In this document: positions 1 to 8,051 of the stretch, piece after piece
Layout of the letters: every line of letters starts with the position of its first letter
Numbering within the stretch: the first letter of the stretch is position 1
NCBI GenBank assembly: GCA_965200535.1
Contig: CBDAUF010000001.1
Span: 682,001-746,000, forward strand
Direction: 5' to 3'
Source: MPNO01 sp965200535
GTDB lineage: Bacteria; Pseudomonadota; Alphaproteobacteria; MPNO01
Length of the DNA: 64,000 nt
Notes under the pieces: generated by a model
Database searches by the model: none
The model's input: only the letters and a program-made list of their open reading frames with translations
Told to the model about the DNA's origin: nothing
Translations under genes and position numbers: made by a program

Positions 1-422
1 ACTGCGAAATTGCGCCCGCCATCGTCGTCGGCCGCACCGCCCGGGTTATTGAGGAAGCGGATGCGCTCGACCATGTCGCGGGTTACGCGATCGCTCTCCG
101 CACGACGGCCCGCGGCCGCGGCGAGGCGGTCGACGACCGTGCGGTGATCGGCCCCTGGCTGGCGACCGCCGACGAGATCGCCGATCCGGATGCGCTCGCG
201 CTTCGGGTGAACGGCGAGACGCGCCGGGACACGACCGGTGCGCGCCGGAGCCGGGGCTGCCGCCGTCTGATCGCATCAGCGTCGCGCCGCTACACCCTCT
301 ATCCCGGCGACGTGGTCGTCGGAGCCCCCGAGATCTCCCGCCCCGTGCAGCCGGGCAACATCGTGCGCTGCGAGATCGAGGGGATCGGGGCGATGGAAGT
401 CGCGGTCCGGGCGGCCGGATGA
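1..422 (+). CDS. Fumarylacetoacetate hydrolase family protein, 3' part only
   Basis: The reading frame is open from base 3 and ends in TGA at 420-422; the 5' part lies outside the window. The visible 139 residues carry the C-terminal half of the FAA-hydrolase fold: a hydrophobic strand followed by HVAGYAIAL, GPWLATADEI, LRVNGE, LYPGDVV and a terminal EIEGIGAMEV. Members cleave or decarboxylate beta-diketo or 2-oxo acids with a divalent metal, usually late in aromatic or sugar-acid breakdown. The substrate cannot be read from this fragment. The region that usually reads KSFDTF before GPWL is poorly conserved here, so the enzyme may be a divergent hydratase-decarboxylase. Its stop overlaps the next start (ATGA), so the two are probably co-translated. 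Confidence 0.75.
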   Translation, partial: CEIAPAIVVGRTARVIEEADALDHVAGYAIALRTTARGRGEAVDDRAVIGPWLATADEIADPDALALRVNGETRRDTTGARRSRGCRRLIASASRRYTLYPGDVVVGAPEISRPVQPGNIVRCEIEGIGAMEVAVRAAG

Positions 423-1351
423 CGGTCGCGATCAGGCCTCTCGCCGAAGCCGATGTGGAGCCCGCCGAGCGCGTGTGCAGGCTCGCCTTCGGCACCTTCT
501 TCGGCCTGCCCGACCCCCTCTCCTTCCGCGGCGACGGCGGTCTCGTCCGGCCGCGCTTCCTCGCCGACCCGTCCGGCGCGATCGCCGCGGAGGCGGAGGG
601 CGGGATCTCCGGCTCCGGGTTCGTCATGAACTGGGGGAGCGTCGGCGTGCTCGGTCCGCTCACCGTTCATCCCGACCGCTGGAGCGCGGGCATCGGGCGC
701 CGGCTGACCGAGGCTGCGGTCGCGCTGCTCGATGCGCGCGGCCACGACTTCGCCGGACTTCTCACCCACCCCCACAGCACCCGCCATGTCAGGCTCTACG
801 AATCGTTCGGCTTCGAGATGCAGCGCCCGATCTCGGTCCTGCGACGCGACGTACGCCGCATCGCGATGCCCGGCCGCGCGCGGCTGCTCGCCGGGCTCGA
901 CGATGCCGCCGCCTGCCGCGAGGTCGCCGACACGGTCTATCCCGGGCTCGACCACACGCGCGAAATCGCGGCTGTGCTCGGCCACGGGTTCGGCGAGACG
1001 ATCCTTCTGCCCCGTTTGCGCGGGAGGGCCGGTCTCACGGCCTATGCCGTCTGCCATCACGGCGCCGGGACCGAGGGCAGTTCGGATATCCTGTTCGTCA
1101 AGGCCGCAGCGGTGAGGTCGGGCCCGGACGCGGCCGCCGATTTCCGGCAGCTCCTTGCCGGCTGCGAGGCGCTCGCCGCACGGCGCGGTGCGAAAACCGT
1201 CGCCGCCGGCGTCAATACCGGCCGGCGCGAGGTCTACCGCATGCTGCGCGAGGCCGGCTACCGCAGCTTCATGAACGCGGTTGCCATGCTCCGGCCGGCC
1301 GGCGAGGGCTACGGCGCGCCCGGCATCTACGCGGTCGACGACTGGCGGTAG
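419..1351 (+). CDS. GNAT family N-acetyltransferase
   Basis: This 310-residue protein starts with ATG in an ATGA overlap with the upstream FAA-hydrolase gene, which fixes the start. The N-terminal half has the GNAT pattern: a GSVGVLGPLTVHP strand, then an acetyl-CoA pyrophosphate loop read as SAGIGRRL, followed by a helix and a second strand ending near YESFGFE. The C-terminal half (about residues 150-310) looks like a second, degenerate GNAT repeat, with an NTGRREVYRMLREAGYRS segment. That gives twice the length of a simple acetyltransferase, as in two-domain GNATs. The acceptor substrate is unknown. The gene ends 27 bp before the convergent amidohydrolase. Confidence 0.75.
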   Translation: MTVAIRPLAEADVEPAERVCRLAFGTFFGLPDPLSFRGDGGLVRPRFLADPSGAIAAEAEGGISGSGFVMNWGSVGVLGPLTVHPDRWSAGIGRRLTEAAVALLDARGHDFAGLLTHPHSTRHVRLYESFGFEMQRPISVLRRDVRRIAMPGRARLLAGLDDAAACREVADTVYPGLDHTREIAAVLGHGFGETILLPRLRGRAGLTAYAVCHHGAGTEGSSDILFVKAAAVRSGPDAAADFRQLLAGCEALAARRGAKTVAAGVNTGRREVYRMLREAGYRSFMNAVAMLRPAGEGYGAPGIYAVDDWR

Positions 1352-1378
1352 GCGACACGCCCGCCGCTCCTGCCGGGG

Positions 1379-2587
1379 CTACTTGTCGAGGTCGAAGATG
1401 CGCCGCGCGTTGAGGCCGAGGATGTTCTGGCGCGCTTCGTCGTCGAGGAACGGGATGTCCCAGATGACCGCCGGCGGATCGAAATCCCAGTGCGGCCAGT
1501 CCGAAGCGTAGAGGAGCTGGGTGCGGGCGCGGGTCATCTCGAAGGTAAGCTCCAGCGCCTTCAGGTTGTCGGTCTCGAGCGGCTGCGACGTGTAATACAT
1601 CTCGGCCATGTATTCGCTGGGCTTGCGCTTCAGGAGCGGCGCTTCCGAGGTACGCATCATGTAGGTGTGATCGAGGCGCTGCATCAGCCAGGGCACCCAC
1701 GACAGCCCGCTTTCGATCCAGACCACGGGCAAACCGGGGAAACGCTCGGGCAAGCCGTTCATCACCCAATTCGTCATGTGGACCACATTGCACCACACAA
1801 AGGACAGCGCGTGCATCGAGGCGAAACGGTTGATCTGCATCATCGAGGGATCCTGCCAGTAGTAGCCGGCGTGGAACCCGAGCGGCAGCCCGCGCTCTTC
1901 AAGCGCGCGGTAGACCTTCATGTAGCGGTTGTGGTGGACCGGCTTGTTGCGCACCGAGGTGACCATGAAGCCGACCACACCGGGGGCGTCACCGAATTCC
2001 TCGACCGTGCGCAGCGCCTCGTCGGCGTCGTTGAACGGCAGGAACGCCATCGACTTGAGCCTCGCGTCTTGCGCCAGCAGCGTATCGACGGTCCAGCGGT
2101 TGTACGCATTGCCGAGCAGCGGCTCCATGTCGAACTGCGGGTGCATGCCGAGAAACAGCATCGGCGTCGGAAAGACGATCTGCTTGTCGATCGACATCGA
2201 TTCGTATGCGCGCCGCGCCAGCACCACGTCGCGGTGCAGCCCCTGCCGGCCGGTGTCTTCGCGCCGCGCCGCCTGATGCGGGATGCGTCCGCCGCAATCC
2301 TGATAGCGCAGCGCTAGGTCGCCGTTGAGGCCGTAGGGCGGCGTGCCGGTCCGGTTCTGCAGATAGTCGAGAGCCTGGGCGCGGATCACCTCGTCGTCGA
2401 GATAGTCGATGATGTCGGCCCAGGATTCGCTCTCGGTGTGGTGGGAATCCATATCGACGATGAACACATCGTCGAAATTCCGCTCGTCAGCCTGGCGCCG
2501 GGCGCGGGCCAGGATTTCCCGTGTATCGGTCGAGACGTCGATCTGCCTGACCGGGTTCTCGCGCAATGGCTCGAGGCCGCTGTCCAT
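1379..2587 (-). CDS. Amidohydrolase family (ACMSD-like) metal-dependent hydrolase
   Basis: A protein of 402 residues of the amidohydrolase-2 superfamily, which includes decarboxylases, hydratases and hydrolases acting on ring-cleavage products. Metal-site motifs appear in order: DMDSHHTES near the N terminus (replacing the usual DxHxH), GFHAGYY with the barrel histidine, WIESGLSWVPW, and SDWPHWD near the C terminus with the catalytic aspartate. I chose the ATG at 2587 because AAGGAG lies about eight bases upstream; an upstream in-frame extension of 18 basic residues lacks such a site. It is the last gene of the minus-strand run that starts at phaC and lies 17 bp downstream of the small unknown gene. 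The substrate is unknown; the neighbouring Rieske ferredoxin suggests oxidative catabolism. Confidence 0.8.
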   Translation of the reverse strand: MDSGLEPLRENPVRQIDVSTDTREILARARRQADERNFDDVFIVDMDSHHTESESWADIIDYLDDEVIRAQALDYLQNRTGTPPYGLNGDLALRYQDCGGRIPHQAARREDTGRQGLHRDVVLARRAYESMSIDKQIVFPTPMLFLGMHPQFDMEPLLGNAYNRWTVDTLLAQDARLKSMAFLPFNDADEALRTVEEFGDAPGVVGFMVTSVRNKPVHHNRYMKVYRALEERGLPLGFHAGYYWQDPSMMQINRFASMHALSFVWCNVVHMTNWVMNGLPERFPGLPVVWIESGLSWVPWLMQRLDHTYMMRTSEAPLLKRKPSEYMAEMYYTSQPLETDNLKALELTFEMTRARTQLLYASDWPHWDFDPPAVIWDIPFLDDEARQNILGLNARRIFDLDK

Positions 2588-2604
2588 CCGTTTCCGCTCC
2601 TTCT

Positions 2605-2937
2605 TCAGCCGTCGGCGCCGGGGCGCGGCCTGCGGAACCACATCGCGAGGTCGAAGGTGTTGAGGTTCGCCGCGTGCAGCATCTCGGTCACCGTGACCAC
2701 CACATCGGTCGCTGTCGCCGAGTCGGGGGCAACGAAGGGCCGGAACACCCGGTCCTCCATCTCCACCTTGTTGGCGAACAACCGGACCCCGGCGGTCAGC
2801 AGACGCTGCACCGCCTCGTCGGGGATGGCGTCCGTCGCCCCGCCGTCGAGCGCCTTCTCGGCGATCGCCAGCGCTGTCTCCGCGGCCGCTCCGAGCGCGG
2901 CCGCGTCGGGCGCATGCTCGTCGTCAGATGACGACAT
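2605..2937 (-). CDS. Small uncharacterised protein between Rieske ferredoxin and amidohydrolase
   Basis: This 110-residue protein resembles no family I recognise. It is acidic and alanine-rich for the first 50 residues (predicted helical), with a conserved-looking RPFVAPDS segment in the middle and FDLAMWFRRP near the end. There is no signal peptide, membrane span or cysteine motif. Its start overlaps the end of the Rieske gene by 14 bases and its stop lies 17 bases from the amidohydrolase start, so it is very likely a co-expressed third component of that module, perhaps a small subunit or accessory factor. No function can be assigned from sequence. Confidence 0.7.
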   Translation of the reverse strand: MSSSDDEHAPDAAALGAAAETALAIAEKALDGGATDAIPDEAVQRLLTAGVRLFANKVEMEDRVFRPFVAPDSATATDVVVTVTEMLHAANLNTFDLAMWFRRPRPGADG

Positions 2938-3289
2938 AGACTTCTCCGTCGACGACCTTCACGTCGTAGGGCTTGAGCCTGACGTTCCTGTCGCCCGGAT
3001 GCCGCCCGGTCCTGATATTGTATTCGTAGCCGTGCCAGGGGCACACGATGTGGATATCCGTTTCGGAGAACCGCAGCCCCTTCGACGTCTTGTCCTCCCC
3101 CAGCACTTCCTCGACCTTGCCGAGGATCTTGCCCTGGCAGACCGGGCCGCCCTGGTGGACACAGTTGTTTTCGTAGGCGTGGAACTCCCCGCCCACGAAA
3201 AAGATGCCGATCTCCAGATCGCCTTGCGCGATGATCTTGCGGTCGCGCTCGCCGAATTCGTCCTTCTTGCCGACGTAAATCTCCGCCAC
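2924..3289 (-). CDS. Rieske [2Fe-2S] ferredoxin-type protein
   Basis: A soluble one-domain Rieske protein of 121 residues. The cluster ligands are visible as C43-x-H45 in NNCVHQGG and C83-x2-H86 in VCPWHGYEYN. About 35 residues separate the two boxes, with an inserted charged loop (VEEVLGEDKTSKG) longer than in typical oxygenase ferredoxins. Such proteins pass electrons to ring-hydroxylating or related oxygenases, but no oxygenase alpha subunit lies in this window. I chose the GTG at 3289 because AGGGAGG lies eight bases upstream; a TTG at 3328 would add 13 residues without a ribosome site. It follows the alpha/beta hydrolase by 84 bases and overlaps the next gene by 14. Confidence 0.88.
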   Translation of the reverse strand: MAEIYVGKKDEFGERDRKIIAQGDLEIGIFFVGGEFHAYENNCVHQGGPVCQGKILGKVEEVLGEDKTSKGLRFSETDIHIVCPWHGYEYNIRTGRHPGDRNVRLKPYDVKVVDGEVYVVI

Positions 3290-3373
3290 GCCAAGATCCT
3301 CCCTCGCACGGGCTTCGTTGGAGGCCAAGTTATAGAGGCGGCGGCGGCATCGCGCCAGAAGGCGGTTGCCCGC

Positions 3374-4225
3374 TCAGAACGCACGCAGGAATTCATCCAG
3401 CGCGGCAACGCACTTGGGTTCGGTCAGGGTCGGCGCGTGGCCGGTGCCCGGCACGGTCACCAGGCGGATATCCGGGTGCTCGCGGCCCATCCGAGCGAAG
3501 CAGTCCGGGGACAGCACATCGGACACCTCGCCGCGAAAGGCGAGCACGGGAACCGCGCGCAACCCGCGGAAAAGAGGCCAGAGGTCGGGGAGCGCGCGCC
3601 TGTTCTCGAACAGCGGCTTGACGATATTCACGTCCCAGTCGAAGTGCAGGAGCCCATCCTCGCCTTCCCGATAGGTGTTGCGGATCATGCCCTGGAACAT
3701 GGCCTCGGTCTGGAACACCGCGTTGGGCACATGCGTCCGGATCGTCTCGGCCGCGCTGGCCCAGTCGGGCTGCGGGCGGTCGGCAGCGATATAGGCGAGA
3801 ATATCGTCGAAGCTGTGTTGCACGACTTCCGGGCCGATGTCGTTGAGCACCGCGCCTGCGAGAGACGACGGCATCAGCGCGCCCAGCGCCATCGCGAGCA
3901 CGCCGCCGAGCGACGTGCCGACCGCAACGAAGCGGTGCGTGTTGGCGACCGCGAGCATTTGGGCGATGTCGTCGAGATAGGTCCGGGGCTCGTAGTTGCG
4001 CCATTGCGGGTCGCGGTCGGACCGTCCGCGTCCGCGCAGGTCCGGGCACAGCACCCGCCGGTCTCCGGCGAGCCGGCTGGCCAGCGGGTCGAAATCGCTC
4101 GCGTTGCGGCTGAAACCGCCGAGGCAGAGCACCGGCATCGCGGGCGCGGCCGGATCGCCGTAGTCGCGGAAATAGAGCCCGAGTCCGTCCCGGGCGGTGA
4201 ACCGGCGTTCGCGGTACGCGGCCAA
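3374..4225 (-). CDS. Alpha/beta hydrolase
   Basis: A 283-residue alpha/beta hydrolase. The oxyanion strand reads PVLCLGGFSRNASDF, the nucleophile elbow GTSLGGVLA, the acid lies near RGEVSDVL, and the catalytic histidine is in PGTGHAPTL. This layout is typical of esterases and of hydrolases acting on ring-cleavage (C-C) or lactone substrates; the substrate is not determined. The start is uncertain: the best candidate is the TTG at 4225, eleven bases after the stop of the haloacid dehalogenase gene. No ATG precedes the first conserved strand without running into the upstream coding region. It is part of the phaC-to-amidohydrolase run. Confidence 0.8.
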   Translation of the reverse strand: MAAYRERRFTARDGLGLYFRDYGDPAAPAMPVLCLGGFSRNASDFDPLASRLAGDRRVLCPDLRGRGRSDRDPQWRNYEPRTYLDDIAQMLAVANTHRFVAVGTSLGGVLAMALGALMPSSLAGAVLNDIGPEVVQHSFDDILAYIAADRPQPDWASAAETIRTHVPNAVFQTEAMFQGMIRNTYREGEDGLLHFDWDVNIVKPLFENRRALPDLWPLFRGLRAVPVLAFRGEVSDVLSPDCFARMGREHPDIRLVTVPGTGHAPTLTEPKCVAALDEFLRAF

Positions 4226-4235
4226 GCGCGGCCCG

Positions 4236-4922
4236 TCAGGCGCCGACCAGGGCAGGCAGGTCGGCGAGCGAGGAGAGTTCGGCCTGGATGTCGCCCGGCA
4301 ACTCCTCCGCCGGCTGGTCGAAGCGGTTGATCCACGCCACCCGGAAGCCGAACGCCGCGGCGCCGCGTGCATCCCAGCCGTTGGACGACTGGAAGCAGAC
4401 CTGCCGGGCGGGCAGCCGCAACTCGTCGACAACGATCTGGTAGACCGACGGGTGAGGTTTGAAGATCTCCGCCCGGTCCACCGAGTAGACCGCGTCGATG
4501 AGGTCGTCCAGCCCGGCGTTCTTGACCGCAGCGACCAGCATCGTCATCGAGCCGTTCGAGAGGATCGCGGTTTTCGTTCCGGTCTCCTTCAGGCGTTCGA
4601 GGCAGCCGCGCGCGTCGGGATAGGGATCGAGGCTGAGATAGAGCTGCATCAATTCCGCCCGCAGGGCGGGATCGTCGAGACCCACCGCCTTCATCGAATA
4701 GTCGAGCGCCTCTCCGGTCACGTGCCAGAAGTCCACGAACCGGCCCATCAGGCTGCGCAGCCAAGTGTATTGAAGCTGCTTCTGCCGCCAGAGCGCCGAC
4801 AGCTCGTCGGCGCGGCCGCCCACCCTGCTGCGGCAGCGGTCCACGGCGGAATTGAAATCGAACAGTGTCCCGTAGGCGTCGAAGACGCAGGCGCCGATGT
4901 CCTCAAACCCCGGTTCGGCCAT
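4236..4922 (-). CDS. (S)-2-haloacid dehalogenase, type II (HAD superfamily)
   Basis: A 228-residue HAD hydrolase matching type II haloacid dehalogenases, which hydrolyse L-2-haloalkanoic acids to D-2-hydroxy acids through an aspartyl ester. All family signatures are present: nucleophile D15 in FDAYGTLFD, the substrate-carboxylate segment YTWLRSLMG, LSNGS, the lysine and tyrosine in FKPHPSVYQ, and the Ser/Asn/Asp triad in SSNGWDARG. The ATG at 4922 is preferred over that at 4931 because GGAG is nine bases upstream of it. It overlaps the end of the MaoC gene by 20 bases. Some family members act on non-halogenated substrates, so in vivo dehalogenation is an inference. Confidence 0.87.
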   Translation of the reverse strand: MAEPGFEDIGACVFDAYGTLFDFNSAVDRCRSRVGGRADELSALWRQKQLQYTWLRSLMGRFVDFWHVTGEALDYSMKAVGLDDPALRAELMQLYLSLDPYPDARGCLERLKETGTKTAILSNGSMTMLVAAVKNAGLDDLIDAVYSVDRAEIFKPHPSVYQIVVDELRLPARQVCFQSSNGWDARGAAAFGFRVAWINRFDQPAEELPGDIQAELSSLADLPALVGA

Positions 4923-5406
4923 CGGCCTCATCTCCTTTGCCCTGCCCGCGCGGCGTCCGCGACGGGACCCAGACCGTGGCTTCCCCGTCGATCACCACCG
5001 TATCGCCCACGCTGCATACGGTGGCGATGGTCGCCCGGTTCCGGCTGCGGTCGATTTCGGTGACCGTGGCCCGCGCGGTCACCGTGTCGCCGATGCGGAC
5101 CGGCGCCATGAACCGGGTGTTCTGGGTCAGGTAGATCGCTCCCGGGCCGGGCATACGGGTGCCGATGACAGCGGAGATCAGGCTCGCGGTATGGGCGCCG
5201 TGCACCACGCGGCCGGCGAAGCGGCTCGCGGCGGCGAACTCCTCGTGGACGTGCAGCGGGTTGTCGTCGCCCGAAAGACCGGCGAACAGGCTCACGTCGC
5301 CGTCCCCGATCGTCCGTCCGTAGACCGCGGTCATGCCGACCTCGAGGTCCTCGATATAGTAGCCGTGCAGCGGGTCTCCGGCCGCCGGCGGGGGCTGCGA
5401 ATCCAT
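4903..5406 (-). CDS. phaJ: MaoC-family (R)-specific enoyl-CoA hydratase (PhaJ-like)
   Basis: A 167-residue single hot-dog protein. The hydratase-2 signature is clear: FAGLSGDDNPLHVHEEFA supplies the catalytic Asp and His, followed by VVHGAHTASLIS and the PGPGAIYLTQNTRF strand. PhaJ hydrates trans-2-enoyl-CoA to (R)-3-hydroxyacyl-CoA, so it diverts beta-oxidation intermediates into the PHA synthase encoded just upstream. The gene lies 22 bases after the DUF6489-like gene and overlaps the dehalogenase start. The location downstream of phaC supports the PhaJ role, but MaoC relatives also serve other acyl-CoA pathways. Confidence 0.82.
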   Translation of the reverse strand: MDSQPPPAAGDPLHGYYIEDLEVGMTAVYGRTIGDGDVSLFAGLSGDDNPLHVHEEFAAASRFAGRVVHGAHTASLISAVIGTRMPGPGAIYLTQNTRFMAPVRIGDTVTARATVTEIDRSRNRATIATVCSVGDTVVIDGEATVWVPSRTPRGQGKGDEADGRTGV

Positions 5407-5428
5407 CTCTGTTCCTCTTGAGGTCCTG

Positions 5429-5671
5429 CTATCCGGACGGCCGCTTCTGGAATCCCTGCACGAAGGCGTCGCGGAAGGTTTCCAGCGCCTTGCTGCCCAT
5501 CGGCATCCAGGTCTTCATCAGCGCCTCCGGGTCCATCGCCGCGATGTGGGTGCGCAGCTGTTCCTGGATCTGGGCCATCGCTTCCTTCTGGAATGCCTCC
5601 ACGTCGGGCAGGCCGAGGAAGGCCCGCGCCTCCTGGGGCGAACAATCGATGTCGATGGACAGTTTCATCAT
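5429..5671 (-). CDS. Small DUF6489-like protein coupled to phaC
   Basis: An 80-residue protein that opens MMKLSIDIDCSPQEARAFLGLPDVEAF and continues as a predicted amphipathic helix with a phasin-like flavour (LRTHIAAMDPEALMKTW...FQKRPSG). I relate it to the DUF6489 family from the N-terminal IDIDC-PxEAR-FLGLPD pattern; that is recalled family knowledge. The first ATG (5671) overlaps the phaC stop as ATGA, with GGAG upstream, giving tight translational coupling. The location suggests a granule-associated or PHA-accessory role, but this is inference only. Confidence 0.72.
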   Translation of the reverse strand: MMKLSIDIDCSPQEARAFLGLPDVEAFQKEAMAQIQEQLRTHIAAMDPEALMKTWMPMGSKALETFRDAFVQGFQKRPSG

Positions 5672-7467
5672 CCCCTCTCCGCGGTTGCGCCGGATTGACT
5701 GCGCCGTCTGACGTAGGAGCCGGGCGCCGCCTCGATGACGGCAAGGCCGCCGCCCGGCGTCCGGGCGGGGACCCTCCTGCCGGAACGCCGCGACAGCCAG
5801 CGGTGCCAGTCCGGCCACCATGAGCCCGGATGCTCTTCCGCATCGGCGAACCAAGTCTCGAAATCATCGTATGCTTCGTCGTTCTCGACCAGCCAGTAGC
5901 GGTATTTGCGCTTTTCCGGCGGGTTGATCACGCCCGCGATATGGCCCGATCCGGCGAGTACGAACCTGTTACGGCCGCCCAGCAGCCGGGTCATCTTGAA
6001 CACCGATGCGGCCGGTGCGATGTGGTCTTCCCGGGAGGCCTGGATATAGGCAGGGACGCCGATCCTCCCGAGGTCGATTTTCTCGCCGAGCAGCACGAAC
6101 CCGCCCGGCCGGGCGAGGTTGTTGTGCCGGTACATGTTGTGCAGATAGGCGACGAACAGGCGGGCCGGGAAATGGGTCGAGTCGGCGTTCCAGTAGAGCA
6201 GGTCGAACGCCGGCGGATCCTTGCCCAGCAGGTAGTTGTTGATCACGAAGTACCAGATAAGGTCGTTGGCGCGGAGCGCGTTGAACGCCGCCGACATGTT
6301 CGCCGCGTCGAGATAGCCCTTGCTGCGCACTTCCGCCTCCAGCGCCTCCATATGGGCTCCGTCGGTGAACACCCGGAGGTCGCCGGCATCCTCGAAATCA
6401 ACCTGGGAGGCGAAAAATGTGGCGGCGCCGATCCGCCTGTCGCCGACCGCGTCCATGTACGCGAGGGTCGCCGCCAGCAGCGTGCCGCCGATGCAGTAGC
6501 CGATCGCCGTCGACCGGCGTTCCCCCGTCGCCCGTTCGATGGCCTCGAGCGCGGCAAGGATGCCGTCGCGGACATAGTCGTCGAATGACAGCCCCGCGTG
6601 GCTTTCGTCCGGGTTGACCCAGGAGACGACAAAGACGGTATAGCCGCGCCCGACCGCCCAGCGGATGAACGAATTATCGGGCCTGAGGTCGAGGATATAG
6701 AACTTGTTGATCCACGGCGGGACGATCAGCAGCGGTTTCTTGTAGACCGTCTCGGTGGCCGGCTCGTACTGGATGAGCTGCATCAGCGGTGTCTGATGGA
6801 CGACCGCGCCCGGGCTGGTGGCGATGTTCTTGCCGATCTCGAAGGCGTCCATGTCGGTCTGCTTCGGGCGCAGCCCGTGTTCGGAATCCTTGAGGTCCTC
6901 GCCAAGCTGCCGCAGCCCGCGCATGAGGCTTTCGCCCCCGGTCTCGCGCATCTCGCGGAGGACCGTCGGGTTGGTCAGCGGGAAATTGGCGGGCGACAGG
7001 GCGTCCACGATCTGCCGGCCGATGAAATCGAGCCTGGCGGCGTCGTCCCGGTCGAGCCCCTCGATCCCGGCGAGGCTCCGCCGCAGCCAGCGCGCGTTGA
7101 GCAGATACGACTGTCTGAGGAAGTCGAAGACCGGGTTGTCCGACCATTCGGCATCCCGGAACCGGTGATCGTCCGCGCCGGGCTCGATCACCGGCACGGC
7201 CTCGCGTCCCATCATGCGCGCGGTGGTGGACGCCCACAGGGTCTGGAAGTCGTTCCAGAGTTCCATCTGGGCTTCCATCAGCTTCGCCGGATCCGCCCGG
7301 GCGCCGGCGAACGGGCCGGCTTCCTCTCCGGCCGCTGCCGACGACGAGAGCGCGTCGAGCCATTGCGGCCAGCCGTCCTGCCATTGTCTGGCGGCCGCAC
7401 CGAGGGTTTCGCCAAGCGCGGCGAACGGGTCGTTCCTCCCGCTGGAATCGGTGTCGTTGCCCGTCAT
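5668..7467 (-). CDS. phaC: Class I polyhydroxyalkanoate synthase
   Basis: A 599-residue PHA synthase, the normal length for class I. It polymerises (R)-3-hydroxyacyl-CoA into storage granules. The lipase-like box reads IGYCIGG with nucleophile C325; the remaining triad residues are D481 in SREDHIAP and H509 in GSGHIAGVINPP. The conserved PPWINKFYILDLRP and SWVNPD blocks precede the nucleophile. The gene begins 75 bases downstream (minus strand) of the terminator that follows phaP, so it probably has its own promoter. It heads an eight-gene same-strand series and overlaps the next gene by four bases. No phaA or phaB is in this window. Confidence 0.96.
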   Translation of the reverse strand: MTGNDTDSSGRNDPFAALGETLGAAARQWQDGWPQWLDALSSSAAAGEEAGPFAGARADPAKLMEAQMELWNDFQTLWASTTARMMGREAVPVIEPGADDHRFRDAEWSDNPVFDFLRQSYLLNARWLRRSLAGIEGLDRDDAARLDFIGRQIVDALSPANFPLTNPTVLREMRETGGESLMRGLRQLGEDLKDSEHGLRPKQTDMDAFEIGKNIATSPGAVVHQTPLMQLIQYEPATETVYKKPLLIVPPWINKFYILDLRPDNSFIRWAVGRGYTVFVVSWVNPDESHAGLSFDDYVRDGILAALEAIERATGERRSTAIGYCIGGTLLAATLAYMDAVGDRRIGAATFFASQVDFEDAGDLRVFTDGAHMEALEAEVRSKGYLDAANMSAAFNALRANDLIWYFVINNYLLGKDPPAFDLLYWNADSTHFPARLFVAYLHNMYRHNNLARPGGFVLLGEKIDLGRIGVPAYIQASREDHIAPAASVFKMTRLLGGRNRFVLAGSGHIAGVINPPEKRKYRYWLVENDEAYDDFETWFADAEEHPGSWWPDWHRWLSRRSGRRVPARTPGGGLAVIEAAPGSYVRRRSQSGATAERG

Positions 7468-7541
7468 ATCGTTCGCGGCCCGTGCGAGGGCGTTTCCGGC
7501 CTGTGGAAGGCGGGGGAGTCTACGCCGTTGTCGTGCGCGGC

Positions 7542-7573
7542 AAAAGCGGGCGCGGCATCGCTGCCGCGCCCGC
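7542..7573 (-). terminator. Intrinsic terminator after phasin gene
   Basis: A perfect 12-bp inverted repeat (arms 7546-7557 and 7562-7573, loop of four) is followed on the minus strand by TTTT. It lies 56 bases past the phasin stop and 75 bases ahead of phaC, so it would separate phasin transcription from phaC. Confidence 0.8.
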
Positions 7574-7628
7574 AGTCGCCGTGTGCAGCCCTTGCTGCAC
7601 TTTACGCCCTGTTACGCTACGCACACGT

Positions 7629-8021
7629 CTACGCCGTGTAGGGCCTTAGATAGGGCTCCATGGCAGCGTTGGCACGTGCATTCAGCGGCGCCGAGGCCTT
7701 CACCGCGGTGTCGCCGACGATTCGGCCGATTTTGGTGGTTTGCGCAACCGCGCTGTTGACCGTTTCCTTGCCGGCCTCGATCTGGACCGCCGCGAGTTCC
7801 TGCGGCGTCGCCACCGCGGACAGGCGTTCGATGAGGTCGAAATTCCGGGTCATGGCGGCGCGGGTATATGCCGTCATTTCGGCGACGCACGCCTGCACGC
7901 CCTCGATGGCATGCGCCGACGCTTCGGCCAGGGCGTCGAGGTTGGCGGCGCCAGCGGCCTTCGCCATCTCGATCTGCGCCTCGATACCCGCCGTTCCGGC
8001 GGCAGCCTTTTCTGAAGTCAT
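7629..8021 (-). CDS. phaP: Phasin, PHA granule-associated protein
   Basis: A 130-residue, mostly helical protein without cysteine-rich or catalytic motifs. Its pattern is that of short phasins: an alanine-rich start, then AAGAANLDALAEASAHAIEGVQ, AYTRAAMTRNFDLIERL and TPQELAAVQ, and a final VKASAPLNARAN segment. Phasins coat PHA granules and control their size and number. The ATG at 8021 has GGAG ten bases upstream; further in-frame codons upstream lie in the operator region. It is divergent from phaR, and the shared 162-bp region holds PhaR-type operator copies, so PhaR repression is likely. A strong terminator follows. Confidence 0.88.
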   Translation of the reverse strand: MTSEKAAAGTAGIEAQIEMAKAAGAANLDALAEASAHAIEGVQACVAEMTAYTRAAMTRNFDLIERLSAVATPQELAAVQIEAGKETVNSAVAQTTKIGRIVGDTAVKASAPLNARANAAMEPYLRPYTA

Positions 8022-8051
8022 GGGTTTCTCCGTTGTGTTCGAGCGACTAGA

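Noticed and set aside
2438..4330. Long open frame on the plus strand opposite the amidohydrolase-to-hydrolase genes
   Set aside because: It runs antisense to several well-recognised genes, encodes a low-complexity Arg/Ala/Glu/Val-rich product without motifs, and is a product of high G+C third-position bias.
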